Below are positions 38,079 to 46,961 of a stretch of DNA of 64,000 nucleotides, in pieces. Both the position numbers and the translations under genes were made by a program. Source of the DNA: Corallococcus interemptor (GTDB taxonomy: Bacteria; Myxococcota; Myxococcia; Myxococcales; Myxococcaceae). The notes under the pieces were generated by a model, which had not been told where the DNA came from, did no database searches, and saw only the letters and a list, made by a program, of their open reading frames with translations. Numbering within the stretch: the stretch's first letter is position 1; each line of letters starts with the position of its first letter. Where the stretch lies: NCBI RefSeq assembly GCF_003668875.1, contig NZ_RAWM01000009.1, positions 62,001-126,000 on the forward strand, given 5' to 3'.

Positions 38079-38822
38079 ATGCTTCAGCGGATGGCGCTGC
38101 TGTGCGTGGTGTGTCTCATGGGCTGCGGAGGCAAGCGGCTGCCCTCGGGGCCGGGCTCGCCGCCGGACCCGGTGGAGGACGGCTGGGACCCCGAGTCGCC
38201 CGGCAACGAAGAGCGGATGTACGGCACGGACGACTGGGCCCGCTTCATCGTGGACGTGCCCATGCGGGACGAACCCGGCACCGTGACGCGCTACTGCACG
38301 GGCGGCGTGGTGCTGCTGGGCGCGGTGCTGGAGCACGTCAGCGGCCGCTCCATCGCGGACCTGTCGCGCGATTGGCTGTTCTCCCCGATGCAGGTCCAGG
38401 ACGTCACCTGGCAGCCCGCGGGCAAGACAGGCACGGACACTGGCGGCCACCTGCGCCTGCGCCCGCGCGACTTCCTCAAGGTGGGGCAGCTGATGCTCGA
38501 CGGCGGCGCATGGCACGGCGAGCGCCAGGTCTCCGAGGCGTGGGTCACGGAGTCCGGCAAGGCGCTGGGGCCGCTGGGTGACGTGAACTACGGCCTCTTG
38601 TGGTGGAGCGCCCGCTTCGTCATCCAGGGCACGCCGGTGGAGGTGACCTTCGCGCGGGGCAACGGAGGCCAGTACGTCTTCGTGGCGCCTTCGCTGGGCG
38701 TCACCGCGGCCTTCACAGGCAGCCACTATAATGATGCGGGCTCGGCGTTCCCCCTGGTCCTGTTCGGGCAGTACGTGCTGCCGGCGGCGCTCGGGCTGGA
38801 GCGGCCGGGGACGGGCGGCTGA
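38079..38822 (+). CDS. Truncated serine beta-lactamase / EstB-like lipoprotein lacking the catalytic SxxK region
   Basis: A 247-residue protein from ATG 38079, which gives a lipoprotein leader (RMALLCVVCLMGCGG). After a short Pro/Gly linker it enters the middle of a beta-lactamase-fold domain: WDPESPGNEERMYGTDDW, RYCTGGVVLLGAVLEHVSGR (in place of the usual YxN segment) and GNGGQYVFVAPSLG near the end. The N-terminal part that carries the SxxK nucleophile in this family (roughly 80-120 residues) is missing between leader and domain, so an internal deletion is likely and ordinary activity is not expected. The frame is otherwise open. It may be a relic or a non-catalytic binder. Confidence 0.6.
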   Translation: MLQRMALLCVVCLMGCGGKRLPSGPGSPPDPVEDGWDPESPGNEERMYGTDDWARFIVDVPMRDEPGTVTRYCTGGVVLLGAVLEHVSGRSIADLSRDWLFSPMQVQDVTWQPAGKTGTDTGGHLRLRPRDFLKVGQLMLDGGAWHGERQVSEAWVTESGKALGPLGDVNYGLLWWSARFVIQGTPVEVTFARGNGGQYVFVAPSLGVTAAFTGSHYNDAGSAFPLVLFGQYVLPAALGLERPGTGG

Positions 38823-38934
38823 GCGGACCTGTCCTCTGCCAGACGGAGGAGGGCCGGCGCGCATCGGGATTCCGACGCGGGGCCTCGCTTCGTGGATGAC
38901 CTCGCGCGGTCGGGTGGGCAACGTCCGCCCTGGC

Positions 38935-41478
38935 ATGGCACCTCCGAAAGCACCGCGCACCTCCAAGGCCTCCGACCCCTCCGGCTTCGTCCGCGTCCGG
39001 GGTGCTCGCGAGCACAACCTCAAGCACGTGGACGTGGACATCCCGCGCGACGCGCTGGTGGTCTTCACCGGCGTGTCCGGCTCCGGCAAGTCATCGCTGG
39101 CGTTCGGGACGCTCTACGCGGAGGCGCAGCGGCGCTACTTCGAATCCGTGGCCCCGTACGCCCGGCGGCTGATTGACCAGGTCGGCGTGCCGGAGGTGGA
39201 CGCCATCGATGGGCTGCCTCCGGCGGTGGCGCTCCAGCAGCACCGGGGCGCGCCGACATCGCGCTCGTCGGTGGGCAGCGTGACGACGCTGTCGAACTCC
39301 GTGCGCATGCTGTACTCGCGAGCGGGCACGTACCCGCCGAAGCTGGAGCGGCTGGACTCGGACGCGTTCTCTCCGAACACGCCCGCGGGCGCATGCCCCA
39401 AGTGCCACGGCATCGGCCGCGTGTTCGAGGTGACGGAGCGCTCCATGGTGCCGGATGACTCCCTGAGCATCCGCGAGCGCGCCGTCGCCGCGTGGCCGCC
39501 CGCGTGGCACGGCCAGAACCTGCGCGACATCCTGGTGACGCTCGGGTACGACATCGACAAGCCCTGGCGCGACCTGCCGAAGAAGGACCGCCAGTGGATC
39601 CTCTTCACGGACGAGCAGCCCACCGTCCCGGTCTACGCGGGCTTCACGTCCGCGGAGGTGAAGCGGGCCATGGCTCGCAAGGAGACGCCCAGCTACATGG
39701 GCACCTTCACGGGCGCGAAGCGCTACGTGATGACCACCTTCGCGACGACGCAGAGCGCGATGATGAAGAAGCGCGTCGCCCGGTACATGGTCGCCAGCGA
39801 CTGCTCGCTGTGCGAGGGCAAGCGCCTCAAGCGCGAGTCGCTGTCGGTGACGTTCGCGGGACGCGACATCGGCGAGCTGTCCCGCCTGCCGCTGGAGCAG
39901 GTCGCGGAACTCATCCGGCCCACGGCGGAAGGGAAGGGGAAGGACGCGGACGTCATGGCCCGCGAGCACCCCGAAAAGCTCATCGTCGCCCAGCGCATCA
40001 CCAAGGACCTGCTCGCGCGCATCCAGGTGCTGACGGACCTGGGCCTGGGCTACCTGTCGCTGGAGCGCAGCACGCCCACGCTGTCGCCGGGCGAATTGCA
40101 GCGGCTGCGGCTGGCCACGCAGGTGCGCTCCAACCTCTTCGGCGTGGTGTACGTGATGGATGAACCGTCCGCCGGCCTGCACCCCGCGGACACGGAGTCG
40201 CTGCTCACGGCACTGGACCGGCTGAAGGAGGCGGGCAACTCGCTGTTCGTGGTGGAGCACGAGGTGGAGGTCATCCGCCACGCGGATTGGATCGTCGACG
40301 TGGGCCCCGCCGCCGGTGAGCACGGCGGGCAGGTGCTCTACAGCGGCACGCCGGAGGGACTGGCGAAGGTGGAGTCGTCCCGGACGCGGCGCTACCTCTT
40401 CGAGGAGGAGGCCCTGCGCCGCCGCGAGCCCCGCAAGCCCACGGGACGCCTGCGTCTGGAGGGCGTGAAGCGCAACAACCTGCGCGGGCTGGCAGTGGAC
40501 TTCCCGCTGGGCGTCTTCACCACGGTGACGGGCGTGTCCGGCTCCGGCAAGTCCAGCCTGGTGAGCCAGGCGCTGGTGGAGTTGGTCGCGGCGAGGCTGG
40601 GCCAGACGCTGGCGCCAGAAGAGGAGGAGGGCGAGCCACTGGACCGCGAGCCGGTGGTGGCGAGCGAGGGCCACATCCAAGAGGGCATGGAGTCCATCCG
40701 CCGGCTGGTGACGGTGGACCAGAAGCCCATTGGCCGCACGCCGCGCTCCAACCTGGCGACGTACACGGGCCTCTTCGACCACGTGCGCAAGCTGTTCGCG
40801 GCGACGCCGCTGTCGAAGTCGCGCAAGTACGGCGCGGGGCGCTTCTCCTTCAACACGGTGGGAGGCCGCTGCGACACGTGCGAGGGCGAGGGCTTCGTGA
40901 GCGTGGAGTTGCTCTTCCTGCCCAGCGTGTACGCGCCGTGCCCCACGTGCCACGGCACCCGCTACAACGCGAAGACGCTGGAGGTGCGCTACCGCGAGAA
41001 GAACATCGCGGACGTGCTGGGCATGACGGTGGACGGCGCGTTCGACTTCTTCACGGAGGAGCCGCCGCTCCAGCGCGCGCTCAAGGTGCTGCGGGACGTG
41101 GGCCTGGGCTACCTGCGCCTGGGACAGCCCGCGACGGAGCTGTCCGGCGGCGAGGCCCAGCGCATCAAGCTGGCCACGGAGCTCCAGCGCACGCAGCACG
41201 GCGACACGCTCTACGTGCTGGATGAGCCCACCACCGGCCTGCACCCGGCGGACGTGGACAAGCTGATGGCGCAGCTGGAGGGGCTGGTGGACGCGGGCAA
41301 CACGGTCATCGTCGTGGAGCACGACCTGCGCGTCATCGCCGCCAGCGACCACGTCATCGACGTGGGGCCCGGCGCGGGCAACGCCGGCGGCCGTGTGGTG
41401 GCACAGGGCACGCCGGCGCAGGTGGCGAAGGTGAAGGAGAGCCGCACCGCGCCCTATCTGGCGCGGGTGCTCAGGTGA
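38935..41478 (+). CDS. Class-II UvrA-like ABC ATPase
   Basis: An 847-residue protein with two ABC domains: first Walker A FTGVSGSGKSSL, signature LSPGELQRLRLA and MDEPSAGLHP; second Walker A VTGVSGSGKSSL, signature LSGGEAQRIKLA and LDEPTTGLHPAD. Zinc-finger Cys pairs are visible (CPKCHGIG, CSLCEG, CDTCEG, CPTCHG). It is shorter than housekeeping UvrA (~940 residues), matching the class-II UvrA group that scans for DNA damage or protects against DNA-binding drugs. ATG 38935 is chosen because the family motif FVRVRGAREHNL follows; ATG 38896 is an alternative. Not next to uvrB or uvrC. Convergent with the lipoprotein gene at 41504. Confidence 0.88.
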   Translation: MAPPKAPRTSKASDPSGFVRVRGAREHNLKHVDVDIPRDALVVFTGVSGSGKSSLAFGTLYAEAQRRYFESVAPYARRLIDQVGVPEVDAIDGLPPAVALQQHRGAPTSRSSVGSVTTLSNSVRMLYSRAGTYPPKLERLDSDAFSPNTPAGACPKCHGIGRVFEVTERSMVPDDSLSIRERAVAAWPPAWHGQNLRDILVTLGYDIDKPWRDLPKKDRQWILFTDEQPTVPVYAGFTSAEVKRAMARKETPSYMGTFTGAKRYVMTTFATTQSAMMKKRVARYMVASDCSLCEGKRLKRESLSVTFAGRDIGELSRLPLEQVAELIRPTAEGKGKDADVMAREHPEKLIVAQRITKDLLARIQVLTDLGLGYLSLERSTPTLSPGELQRLRLATQVRSNLFGVVYVMDEPSAGLHPADTESLLTALDRLKEAGNSLFVVEHEVEVIRHADWIVDVGPAAGEHGGQVLYSGTPEGLAKVESSRTRRYLFEEEALRRREPRKPTGRLRLEGVKRNNLRGLAVDFPLGVFTTVTGVSGSGKSSLVSQALVELVAARLGQTLAPEEEEGEPLDREPVVASEGHIQEGMESIRRLVTVDQKPIGRTPRSNLATYTGLFDHVRKLFAATPLSKSRKYGAGRFSFNTVGGRCDTCEGEGFVSVELLFLPSVYAPCPTCHGTRYNAKTLEVRYREKNIADVLGMTVDGAFDFFTEEPPLQRALKVLRDVGLGYLRLGQPATELSGGEAQRIKLATELQRTQHGDTLYVLDEPTTGLHPADVDKLMAQLEGLVDAGNTVIVVEHDLRVIAASDHVIDVGPGAGNAGGRVVAQGTPAQVAKVKESRTAPYLARVLR

Positions 41479-41503
41479 CGTAGGCGCGACGGCGGCTGAA
41501 TCG

Positions 41504-42097
41504 TCACTTCACGTCAGTGACCCGCAGTGAGTCGAGGAAGGCTTCGGCCTCGGGGTATGGATCTTCTTGGACGGAGATCGCCTGAAGGAAGAGGAGTCCG
41601 TCTCCTACGACGCTCCATCGGTCCCGGATCAGCTCTCCTTCACCCACGCCGCGCCATTCCCAGCCCAGCCAGGGGGCGGGCAACCGCGTGTATTCGTCGC
41701 GTGCGAAGGGCTGGACGAGATCCTGCTCAAGCCGCCTGAGGTTTTCTTCTGGCGACTTCCCAGCCTCGAAGGCGCCTGGGTACCAATGCAGTTGGAACTG
41801 TCTGGAGGACTTCATGTCCTCCCACGAGCAATTCAACCGGTGGTGGCCCATGGGCCACTCGGTGGGGTCGCGGACCGGCAGGGGCCCACAGTTGACGCGG
41901 GTGGTCTCGGTCGTTGACCTGGAGCTTCCAGGTGGGGGGCGCGGTGCCACGACGCTCACGCCGGGAACCGGCTCCCAGCGGACCAACTCCTGGGGCAGCG
42001 GCCACTGAGGCCGGGCGGGAGCAGCCGTCCGCCCCGCCGCACAGGCCATGCATGCGAGCGCGAGCAGCCCTGGAACGAAGCGGTTCAACCGGGTCAT
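41504..42097 (-). CDS. Lipoprotein of unknown function
   Basis: A 197-residue protein. ATG 42097 is chosen because it gives a lipoprotein leader (MTRLNRFVPGLLALACMAC). The mature protein is Trp/Pro-rich (FQLHWYPGAFEAG, LPAPWLGWEWRGVGEGEL) and ends with VQEDPYPEAEAFLDSLRVTD, a pattern typical of small secreted beta-sheet proteins. No family recognised. It diverges from hemE with 64 nt between start codons, and its stop is 26 nt from the end of the UvrA-like gene. Its GC content is slightly lower than that of its neighbours. Confidence 0.65.
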   Translation of the reverse strand: MTRLNRFVPGLLALACMACAAGRTAAPARPQWPLPQELVRWEPVPGVSVVAPRPPPGSSRSTTETTRVNCGPLPVRDPTEWPMGHHRLNCSWEDMKSSRQFQLHWYPGAFEAGKSPEENLRRLEQDLVQPFARDEYTRLPAPWLGWEWRGVGEGELIRDRWSVVGDGLLFLQAISVQEDPYPEAEAFLDSLRVTDVK

Positions 42098-42161
42098 GGA
42101 GATAGGGTACACCCCGGTCCGTGAAGCCCGTGACTCCCACCCGCCTCCCCAAGGTGACGAC

Positions 42162-43205
42162 GTGAACGACCGACTCCTGCGCACGGCGCGCCGCCAGCCC
42201 ACCGACACCACCCCTGTGTGGCTGATGCGTCAGGCGGGCCGCTACCTGCCCGAGTACCGCGCCATCCGCGGCAACATCGCGTTCCTGGACCTCTGCAAGG
42301 ACCCGGACCTCGCCGCCGAGGTCACCGTCCAGCCCATCACCCGCCTGGGCGTGGACGCGGCCATCATCTTCTCCGACATCCTCATCCCCGTGGAGGCCAT
42401 GGGCATCCACCTGGAGCTGGGCGACAAGGGCCCCCACTTCCCCAACCCGCTGCGCACGCCCGCGGACATCGACAAGCTCGGCGTCCCCGACCCCGTTGAA
42501 GGCACCGGCTTCGTCGCGGAGGCCATCCGCCGCACGCGCAAGGCCCTCAACGACTCCGTGCCCGTCATCGGCTTCGCGGGCGCGCCCTTCACCCTGGCCG
42601 CGTACATGGTCGAGGGCGGCGGCTCCAAGAGCTACATCCAGATCAAGCGCCTGCTCTTCGAGCAGCCCGAAGTCGCCCACCGCCTCTTCCAGAAGCTCAC
42701 CGACACCCTCATCCCGTACCTCAAGATGCAGGTGGAGGCCGGCGCCAAGATTGTGCAGATCTTCGACTCCTGGGGCGGCGAGCTGTCCCCCTGGGACTTC
42801 GAGCGCTTCAGCCTCCCGTACCTCACCCGCATGGTGACGGAGCTCAAGGCCACCGGCGTCCCCGTCATCCTCTTCGGCGTGAACATGACCCCGCACCTGC
42901 CGCTGCTGAAGCGCACCGGCGCGGACGTCATCGGCCTGGACTGGCGCTGCCCCGTGGACGAGGGCCGCCGCATCCTCGGGCCGGACGTGGCCACCCAGGG
43001 CAACCTGGATCCGCTCCACCTCTTCCTCCCCCGCGAGGAGCTGGAGGGTCGCGTGAAGGACATCCTCCGCCGCGCCGGCCCCACCGGGCACATCTTCAAC
43101 CTGGGCCACGGCATCCTCCCGCCCACCGACCCGGACGCCGCGAAGTTCCTCGTGGACGCGGTCCACAAGCACGGCGCCGCCCTCCGCCAGGGCACGCTCG
43201 ACTGA
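42162..43205 (+). CDS. hemE: Uroporphyrinogen decarboxylase
   Basis: A 347-residue enzyme, the normal length for HemE. GTG 42162 is preferred (AAGGTGA 7 nt upstream). Family signatures: WLMRQAGRYLPEYR near the N-terminus, IIFSDILIPVEAMG with the catalytic Asp, GFAGAPFTLAAYMVEGGG, IFDSWGGELSP and NLGHGILPPTDPD at the end. It removes four acetate carboxyl groups from uroporphyrinogen III to give coproporphyrinogen III in haem biosynthesis, in the cytoplasm. No other haem gene is next to it. Confidence 0.97.
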   Translation: MNDRLLRTARRQPTDTTPVWLMRQAGRYLPEYRAIRGNIAFLDLCKDPDLAAEVTVQPITRLGVDAAIIFSDILIPVEAMGIHLELGDKGPHFPNPLRTPADIDKLGVPDPVEGTGFVAEAIRRTRKALNDSVPVIGFAGAPFTLAAYMVEGGGSKSYIQIKRLLFEQPEVAHRLFQKLTDTLIPYLKMQVEAGAKIVQIFDSWGGELSPWDFERFSLPYLTRMVTELKATGVPVILFGVNMTPHLPLLKRTGADVIGLDWRCPVDEGRRILGPDVATQGNLDPLHLFLPREELEGRVKDILRRAGPTGHIFNLGHGILPPTDPDAAKFLVDAVHKHGAALRQGTLD

Positions 43206-43322
43206 ACAATCCCCAGCCCGCCCGACTGGCGAGCAGTTGACTCAAGAATCAATCCAACGTTGACGCGGTGCATTGCCCGCCGTTAGAAGCGCCTCACTCG
43301 TTTCACAGAGGGTGAGGCACAC

Positions 43323-44624
43323 ATGGCAAGCGAGAAGCGCAACGGCCACCGGCGGGTGGCCATCGTTCGCGGACTGCGGACGCCGTTCGCGAAGGCGGGC
43401 ACCGTCTTCGCGAACCTGACGGCGCTGGACCTGGGCCGCATGGTGGTCCAGGAGCTGGTGCAGCGCAGCGACCTGGACCCCAACGAAATCAACCAGGTCG
43501 TCTTCGGACAGGTCATCCCCACGCTGACCGCGCCGTCCATCGCGCGCGAAGTGGTGCTGGCGGCGGGCCTGCCCAAGCGCATTGACGCCTTCACGGTGGC
43601 GCGCGCCTGCGCCACGTCCATCCAGTCCATGGTGGCCGGCGCCAACGCCATCGCGCTGGGAGACGCGGACGTCGTCATCACCGGCGGCACCGAGTCCCTG
43701 TCCGACGCGCCCATCTTCACCAGCCGCCCGCTGGCGCACGCGCTGGCCGCGTCGTCCAAGGGCAAGAGCCTGCCGGACAAGCTCAAGCCCTTCCAGAAGC
43801 TCAAGGCCAAGGACCTCATCCCCGTGCCCCCCGCCATCGCCGAGTACTCCACCGGAGAGACGATGGGCGAGAGCGCGGAGAAGATGGCCAAGGAGAACGG
43901 CATCACCCGCGAGGAGCAGGACCTCATCGCGTTCAACTCGCACCAGAACGCGGCCCGCGCGTGGAAGGAGGGCCTGTTCGACGGCGAGGTGATGCACGTC
44001 ACCGTGCCGCCCAGGTACGAGCAGATCGCCACGAAGGACAACATCGTGCGCGAGGACACCAGCCTGGAGGCGCTGTCCAAGCTCAAGCCCGTGTTCGACC
44101 GCCGCTATGGCAGCGTCACCGCCGGCAACGCGTCCCCGCTGACGGACGGCGCCGCGGCCCTGCTGCTCATGAGCGAGGAGAAGGCCAAGGCGCTGGGCTA
44201 CGAGCCGCTGGGCTTCCTGCGCTCGCACGCGTTCGCGGCCACGGACCCGGGCGACCAGCTGCTCCAGGGCCCGGCGTACGCGGCCCCCGTGGCGCTCAAG
44301 CGCGCGGGGATGAAGCTCGCGGACATCGACCTGGTGGAGATGCACGAAGCCTTCGCCGCGCAGGTGGCGAGCAACCTCCAGGCGCTGGCGTCCAAGGAGT
44401 TCGCGAAGAAGGCGGGCTTCAACGCGCCGGTGGGCGAGGTGGACCGCTCGCGGCTGAACGTGACGGGCGGCTCCATCTCCATCGGCCACCCGTTCGGTGC
44501 CACGGGCGCGCGCATCATCACGCAGGCCCTGAACGAGCTGAAGCGTCGGAACAAGAACACGGTGCTGTGCACCGTCTGCGCCGCGGGCGGCCTGGGCGCC
44601 GCGGTCATCCTGGAGCGTGCGTGA
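43323..44624 (+). CDS. fadI: 3-ketoacyl-CoA thiolase, FadI-like
   Basis: A 433-residue thiolase from ATG 43323. The N-terminus RRVAIVRGLRTPFAKAGTVF and the active-site Cys in ARACATSIQSM fit the FadI/trifunctional-beta type, as do LNVTGGSISIGHPFGATGA and CAAGGLGAAVILE. It catalyses the last step of beta-oxidation. Its stop overlaps the start of the FadJ gene by one base (TGATG), so the two subunits are made together and probably form an alpha2-beta2 complex. The 117-nt region before it has several TTGA/TCAA steps but no site I can define. It is clearly diverged from the thiolase at 21388. Confidence 0.93.
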   Translation: MASEKRNGHRRVAIVRGLRTPFAKAGTVFANLTALDLGRMVVQELVQRSDLDPNEINQVVFGQVIPTLTAPSIAREVVLAAGLPKRIDAFTVARACATSIQSMVAGANAIALGDADVVITGGTESLSDAPIFTSRPLAHALAASSKGKSLPDKLKPFQKLKAKDLIPVPPAIAEYSTGETMGESAEKMAKENGITREEQDLIAFNSHQNAARAWKEGLFDGEVMHVTVPPRYEQIATKDNIVREDTSLEALSKLKPVFDRRYGSVTAGNASPLTDGAAALLLMSEEKAKALGYEPLGFLRSHAFAATDPGDQLLQGPAYAAPVALKRAGMKLADIDLVEMHEAFAAQVASNLQALASKEFAKKAGFNAPVGEVDRSRLNVTGGSISIGHPFGATGARIITQALNELKRRNKNTVLCTVCAAGGLGAAVILERA

Positions 44625-46861
44625 TGGCGACCAAGCAAGAGGCAGTCGAAGCGAAGCAGGGCTTGAGCTACGACGTCACGAACGGCGTCGCGGTCATCAC
44701 CGTGGACCAGCCGGGCGCGCCGGTGAACACGCTGTCCCCCGAAGTGGGCACCGCGTTCTCCGACCTGCTCCTCCAGGCGGAGCGGGACCCGGAGGTGAAG
44801 GCCGTCGTCTTCATCTCCGGCAAGAAGGACAACTTCGTCGCCGGCGCGAACATCGACTTCCTCCAGACCCTCAAGTCGCCCGCGGACGTGGAGGCCATCA
44901 GCCGAGGCGCGCACGAGCAGTTCGACCGGCTGGAGTCCTTCTCCAAGCCGGTGGTCGCGGCCATCCACGGCGCGTGCCTGGGCGGCGGCCTGGAGTGGGT
45001 GCTCGCGTGCCACTACCGCATCGTCACGGACAGCCCCAAGTCCGTGGTGGGCCTGCCGGAGACGCAGCTGGGCCTCATCCCCGGCGCCGGCGGCACGCAG
45101 CGGCTGCCCGCGCTGATTGGCGCGCAGGCCGCGCTGGACCTCATCCTCACCGGCAAGAACGTCAAGCCGTCCAAGGCGAAGAAGCTGGGCATCGTGGATG
45201 AAGTGGTGCCGGTGCCCATGCTCAAGGACATTGCCCTCAAGCGCGCGGCGGAGCTGGCGGCGGGCACGCTCAAGGTGGAGCGCTCGCACCAGGGCTTCAA
45301 GGCCGTGGCCCAGAGCGGCAAGAAGAAGGGCATCGCCGGCATCTTCCAGGGGCTCATCAACAAGGACCTGTGGACGGAGGCGGCGCTGGAGGACAACCCG
45401 CTCGGCCGCAAGGTGATGTTCGACCAGGCGAAGAAGCAGCTGCTGAAGAAGACGCGCGGCAAGTACCCCGCGCAGGAGAAGGCGCTGCAGGTCATCCGCG
45501 TGGGCCTGGAGTCCGGCCGCAAGGCGGGCCTGGAGGCGGAAGCGAAGGCCTTCGGCGAGCTGGTGTTCACGGACGTGTCGCGGCGCCTCGTCGAAATCTT
45601 CTTCGCCACCACGGCGCTGAAGAAGGAGAACGGCACCGCCAACCCCAACCTCAAGCCGCGCGAGGTGAAGAAGGTGGGCGTGCTGGGCGGAGGCCTCATG
45701 GGCGGCGGCATCGCCTACGTGGCCGGCGTGCTCCAGGGCGTGCCCGTGCGCGTGAAGGACAAGGACGACGCGGGCGCGGGCCGCGCGCTCAAGCAGGTGC
45801 AGACGGTGATGGACGAGCGCGTGAAGCGCCGCTCGCTCACGCGCCTGGAGTCCAACGCGAAGCTGTCCAACATCACCGCGGGCACGGACTACAGCGGCTT
45901 CAAGTCGGTGGACCTGGTCATCGAGGCCGTCTTCGAGGACCTGAAGCTCAAGCACAAGGTCATCGCGGAGGTGGAGGCCGTCACCGGCGAGAACACCATC
46001 TTCGCGTCCAACACCTCCAGCCTGCCCATTGGCGAGCTGGCGAAGGGCAGCAAGCGCCCCTCGCAGGTGATTGGCATGCACTACTTCAGCCCGGTGCACA
46101 AAATGCCGCTGCTGGAGATCATCACGCACCCGGGCACGGCGGAGTGGGTGACGGCGACCTGCGTGGACGTGGGCAAGAAGCAGGGCAAGACGGTCATCGT
46201 CGTCAACGACGGGCCGGGCTTCTACACGTCGCGCATCCTCGCGCCGTACATGAACGAGGCGGCGTACCTGCTGGCGGAGGGCGCGGACATCGTCCAGCTG
46301 GACAAGGCGCTGGTGGACTTCGGCTTCCCGGTGGGGCCCATCACGCTGCTGGACGAGGTGGGCATCGACGTGGCCCAGAAGGTGGGGCCCATCATGGAGG
46401 CCGCGTTCGGCAAGCGCATGGCGGCGCCCAAGGCGCTGGAGGGCGTGGTGTCCGACGGCCGCCTGGGCCGCAAGACGAACAAGGGCTTCTACCTGTACGA
46501 GAACGGGAAGAAGAAGGAGGTGGACCCGCAGGTCTACCTGCTCCTGCCGCACGGCAAGGACCGCAAGTCCCTGGACGCTTCGGAGATGGCCGAGCGCGTG
46601 GCGCTGCAGATGGTGAACGAGGCCATCCGCTGCCTGGGTGAAGGCATCCTGCGCAGCGCACGCGACGGCGACGTGGGCGCCATCTTCGGCCTGGGCTTCC
46701 CGCCGTTCCTGGGCGGCCCGTTCCGGTACGCGGACGCGCTGGGCCCGGCGAACCTGCTGCGCAAGCTGGAGCATTATCAGGACAAGTACGGCGAGCGCTT
46801 CACGCCCGCGCCGCTGCTGGTGGAGAAGGTGCGCGCCAACAAGGGCTTCTACGAGTCCTGA
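44624..46861 (+). CDS. fadJ: Fatty-acid oxidation complex alpha subunit, FadJ-like
   Basis: A 745-residue protein. Crotonase half: NFVAGANIDFLQTL, ACLGGGLEWVLACHYRI and VGLPETQLGLIPGAGGTQRL, with both catalytic Glu positions present. Dehydrogenase half: VGVLGGGLMGGGIAYVAG, IEAVFEDLKLKHKV, SNTSSLPIGELA and GMHYFSPVHKMPLLE. It combines enoyl-CoA hydratase and 3-hydroxyacyl-CoA dehydrogenase activities. Coupled to the FadI-like thiolase by a one-base overlap. This pair keeps textbook FadI/FadJ features better than the 19172-22599 pair, suggesting different chain-length or growth-condition roles. Confidence 0.94.
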   Translation: MATKQEAVEAKQGLSYDVTNGVAVITVDQPGAPVNTLSPEVGTAFSDLLLQAERDPEVKAVVFISGKKDNFVAGANIDFLQTLKSPADVEAISRGAHEQFDRLESFSKPVVAAIHGACLGGGLEWVLACHYRIVTDSPKSVVGLPETQLGLIPGAGGTQRLPALIGAQAALDLILTGKNVKPSKAKKLGIVDEVVPVPMLKDIALKRAAELAAGTLKVERSHQGFKAVAQSGKKKGIAGIFQGLINKDLWTEAALEDNPLGRKVMFDQAKKQLLKKTRGKYPAQEKALQVIRVGLESGRKAGLEAEAKAFGELVFTDVSRRLVEIFFATTALKKENGTANPNLKPREVKKVGVLGGGLMGGGIAYVAGVLQGVPVRVKDKDDAGAGRALKQVQTVMDERVKRRSLTRLESNAKLSNITAGTDYSGFKSVDLVIEAVFEDLKLKHKVIAEVEAVTGENTIFASNTSSLPIGELAKGSKRPSQVIGMHYFSPVHKMPLLEIITHPGTAEWVTATCVDVGKKQGKTVIVVNDGPGFYTSRILAPYMNEAAYLLAEGADIVQLDKALVDFGFPVGPITLLDEVGIDVAQKVGPIMEAAFGKRMAAPKALEGVVSDGRLGRKTNKGFYLYENGKKKEVDPQVYLLLPHGKDRKSLDASEMAERVALQMVNEAIRCLGEGILRSARDGDVGAIFGLGFPPFLGGPFRYADALGPANLLRKLEHYQDKYGERFTPAPLLVEKVRANKGFYES

Positions 46862-46961
46862 AGGCAGCCTGACGCACCGGGGCGGGGGAGGGGAGGGCAC
46901 ACGGTCCTCTCCTGTGTTTCCGGGCCTGACTTGACGCGAGGGGCGGTTCTGGACCAAGGGC

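Noticed and set aside
43225-43300. Sigma-70 promoter (TTGACG, 17 bp, TTAGAA) before the fadI-like gene
   Set aside because: The -10 box matches poorly; the several TTGA/TCAA steps do not make one defined site.
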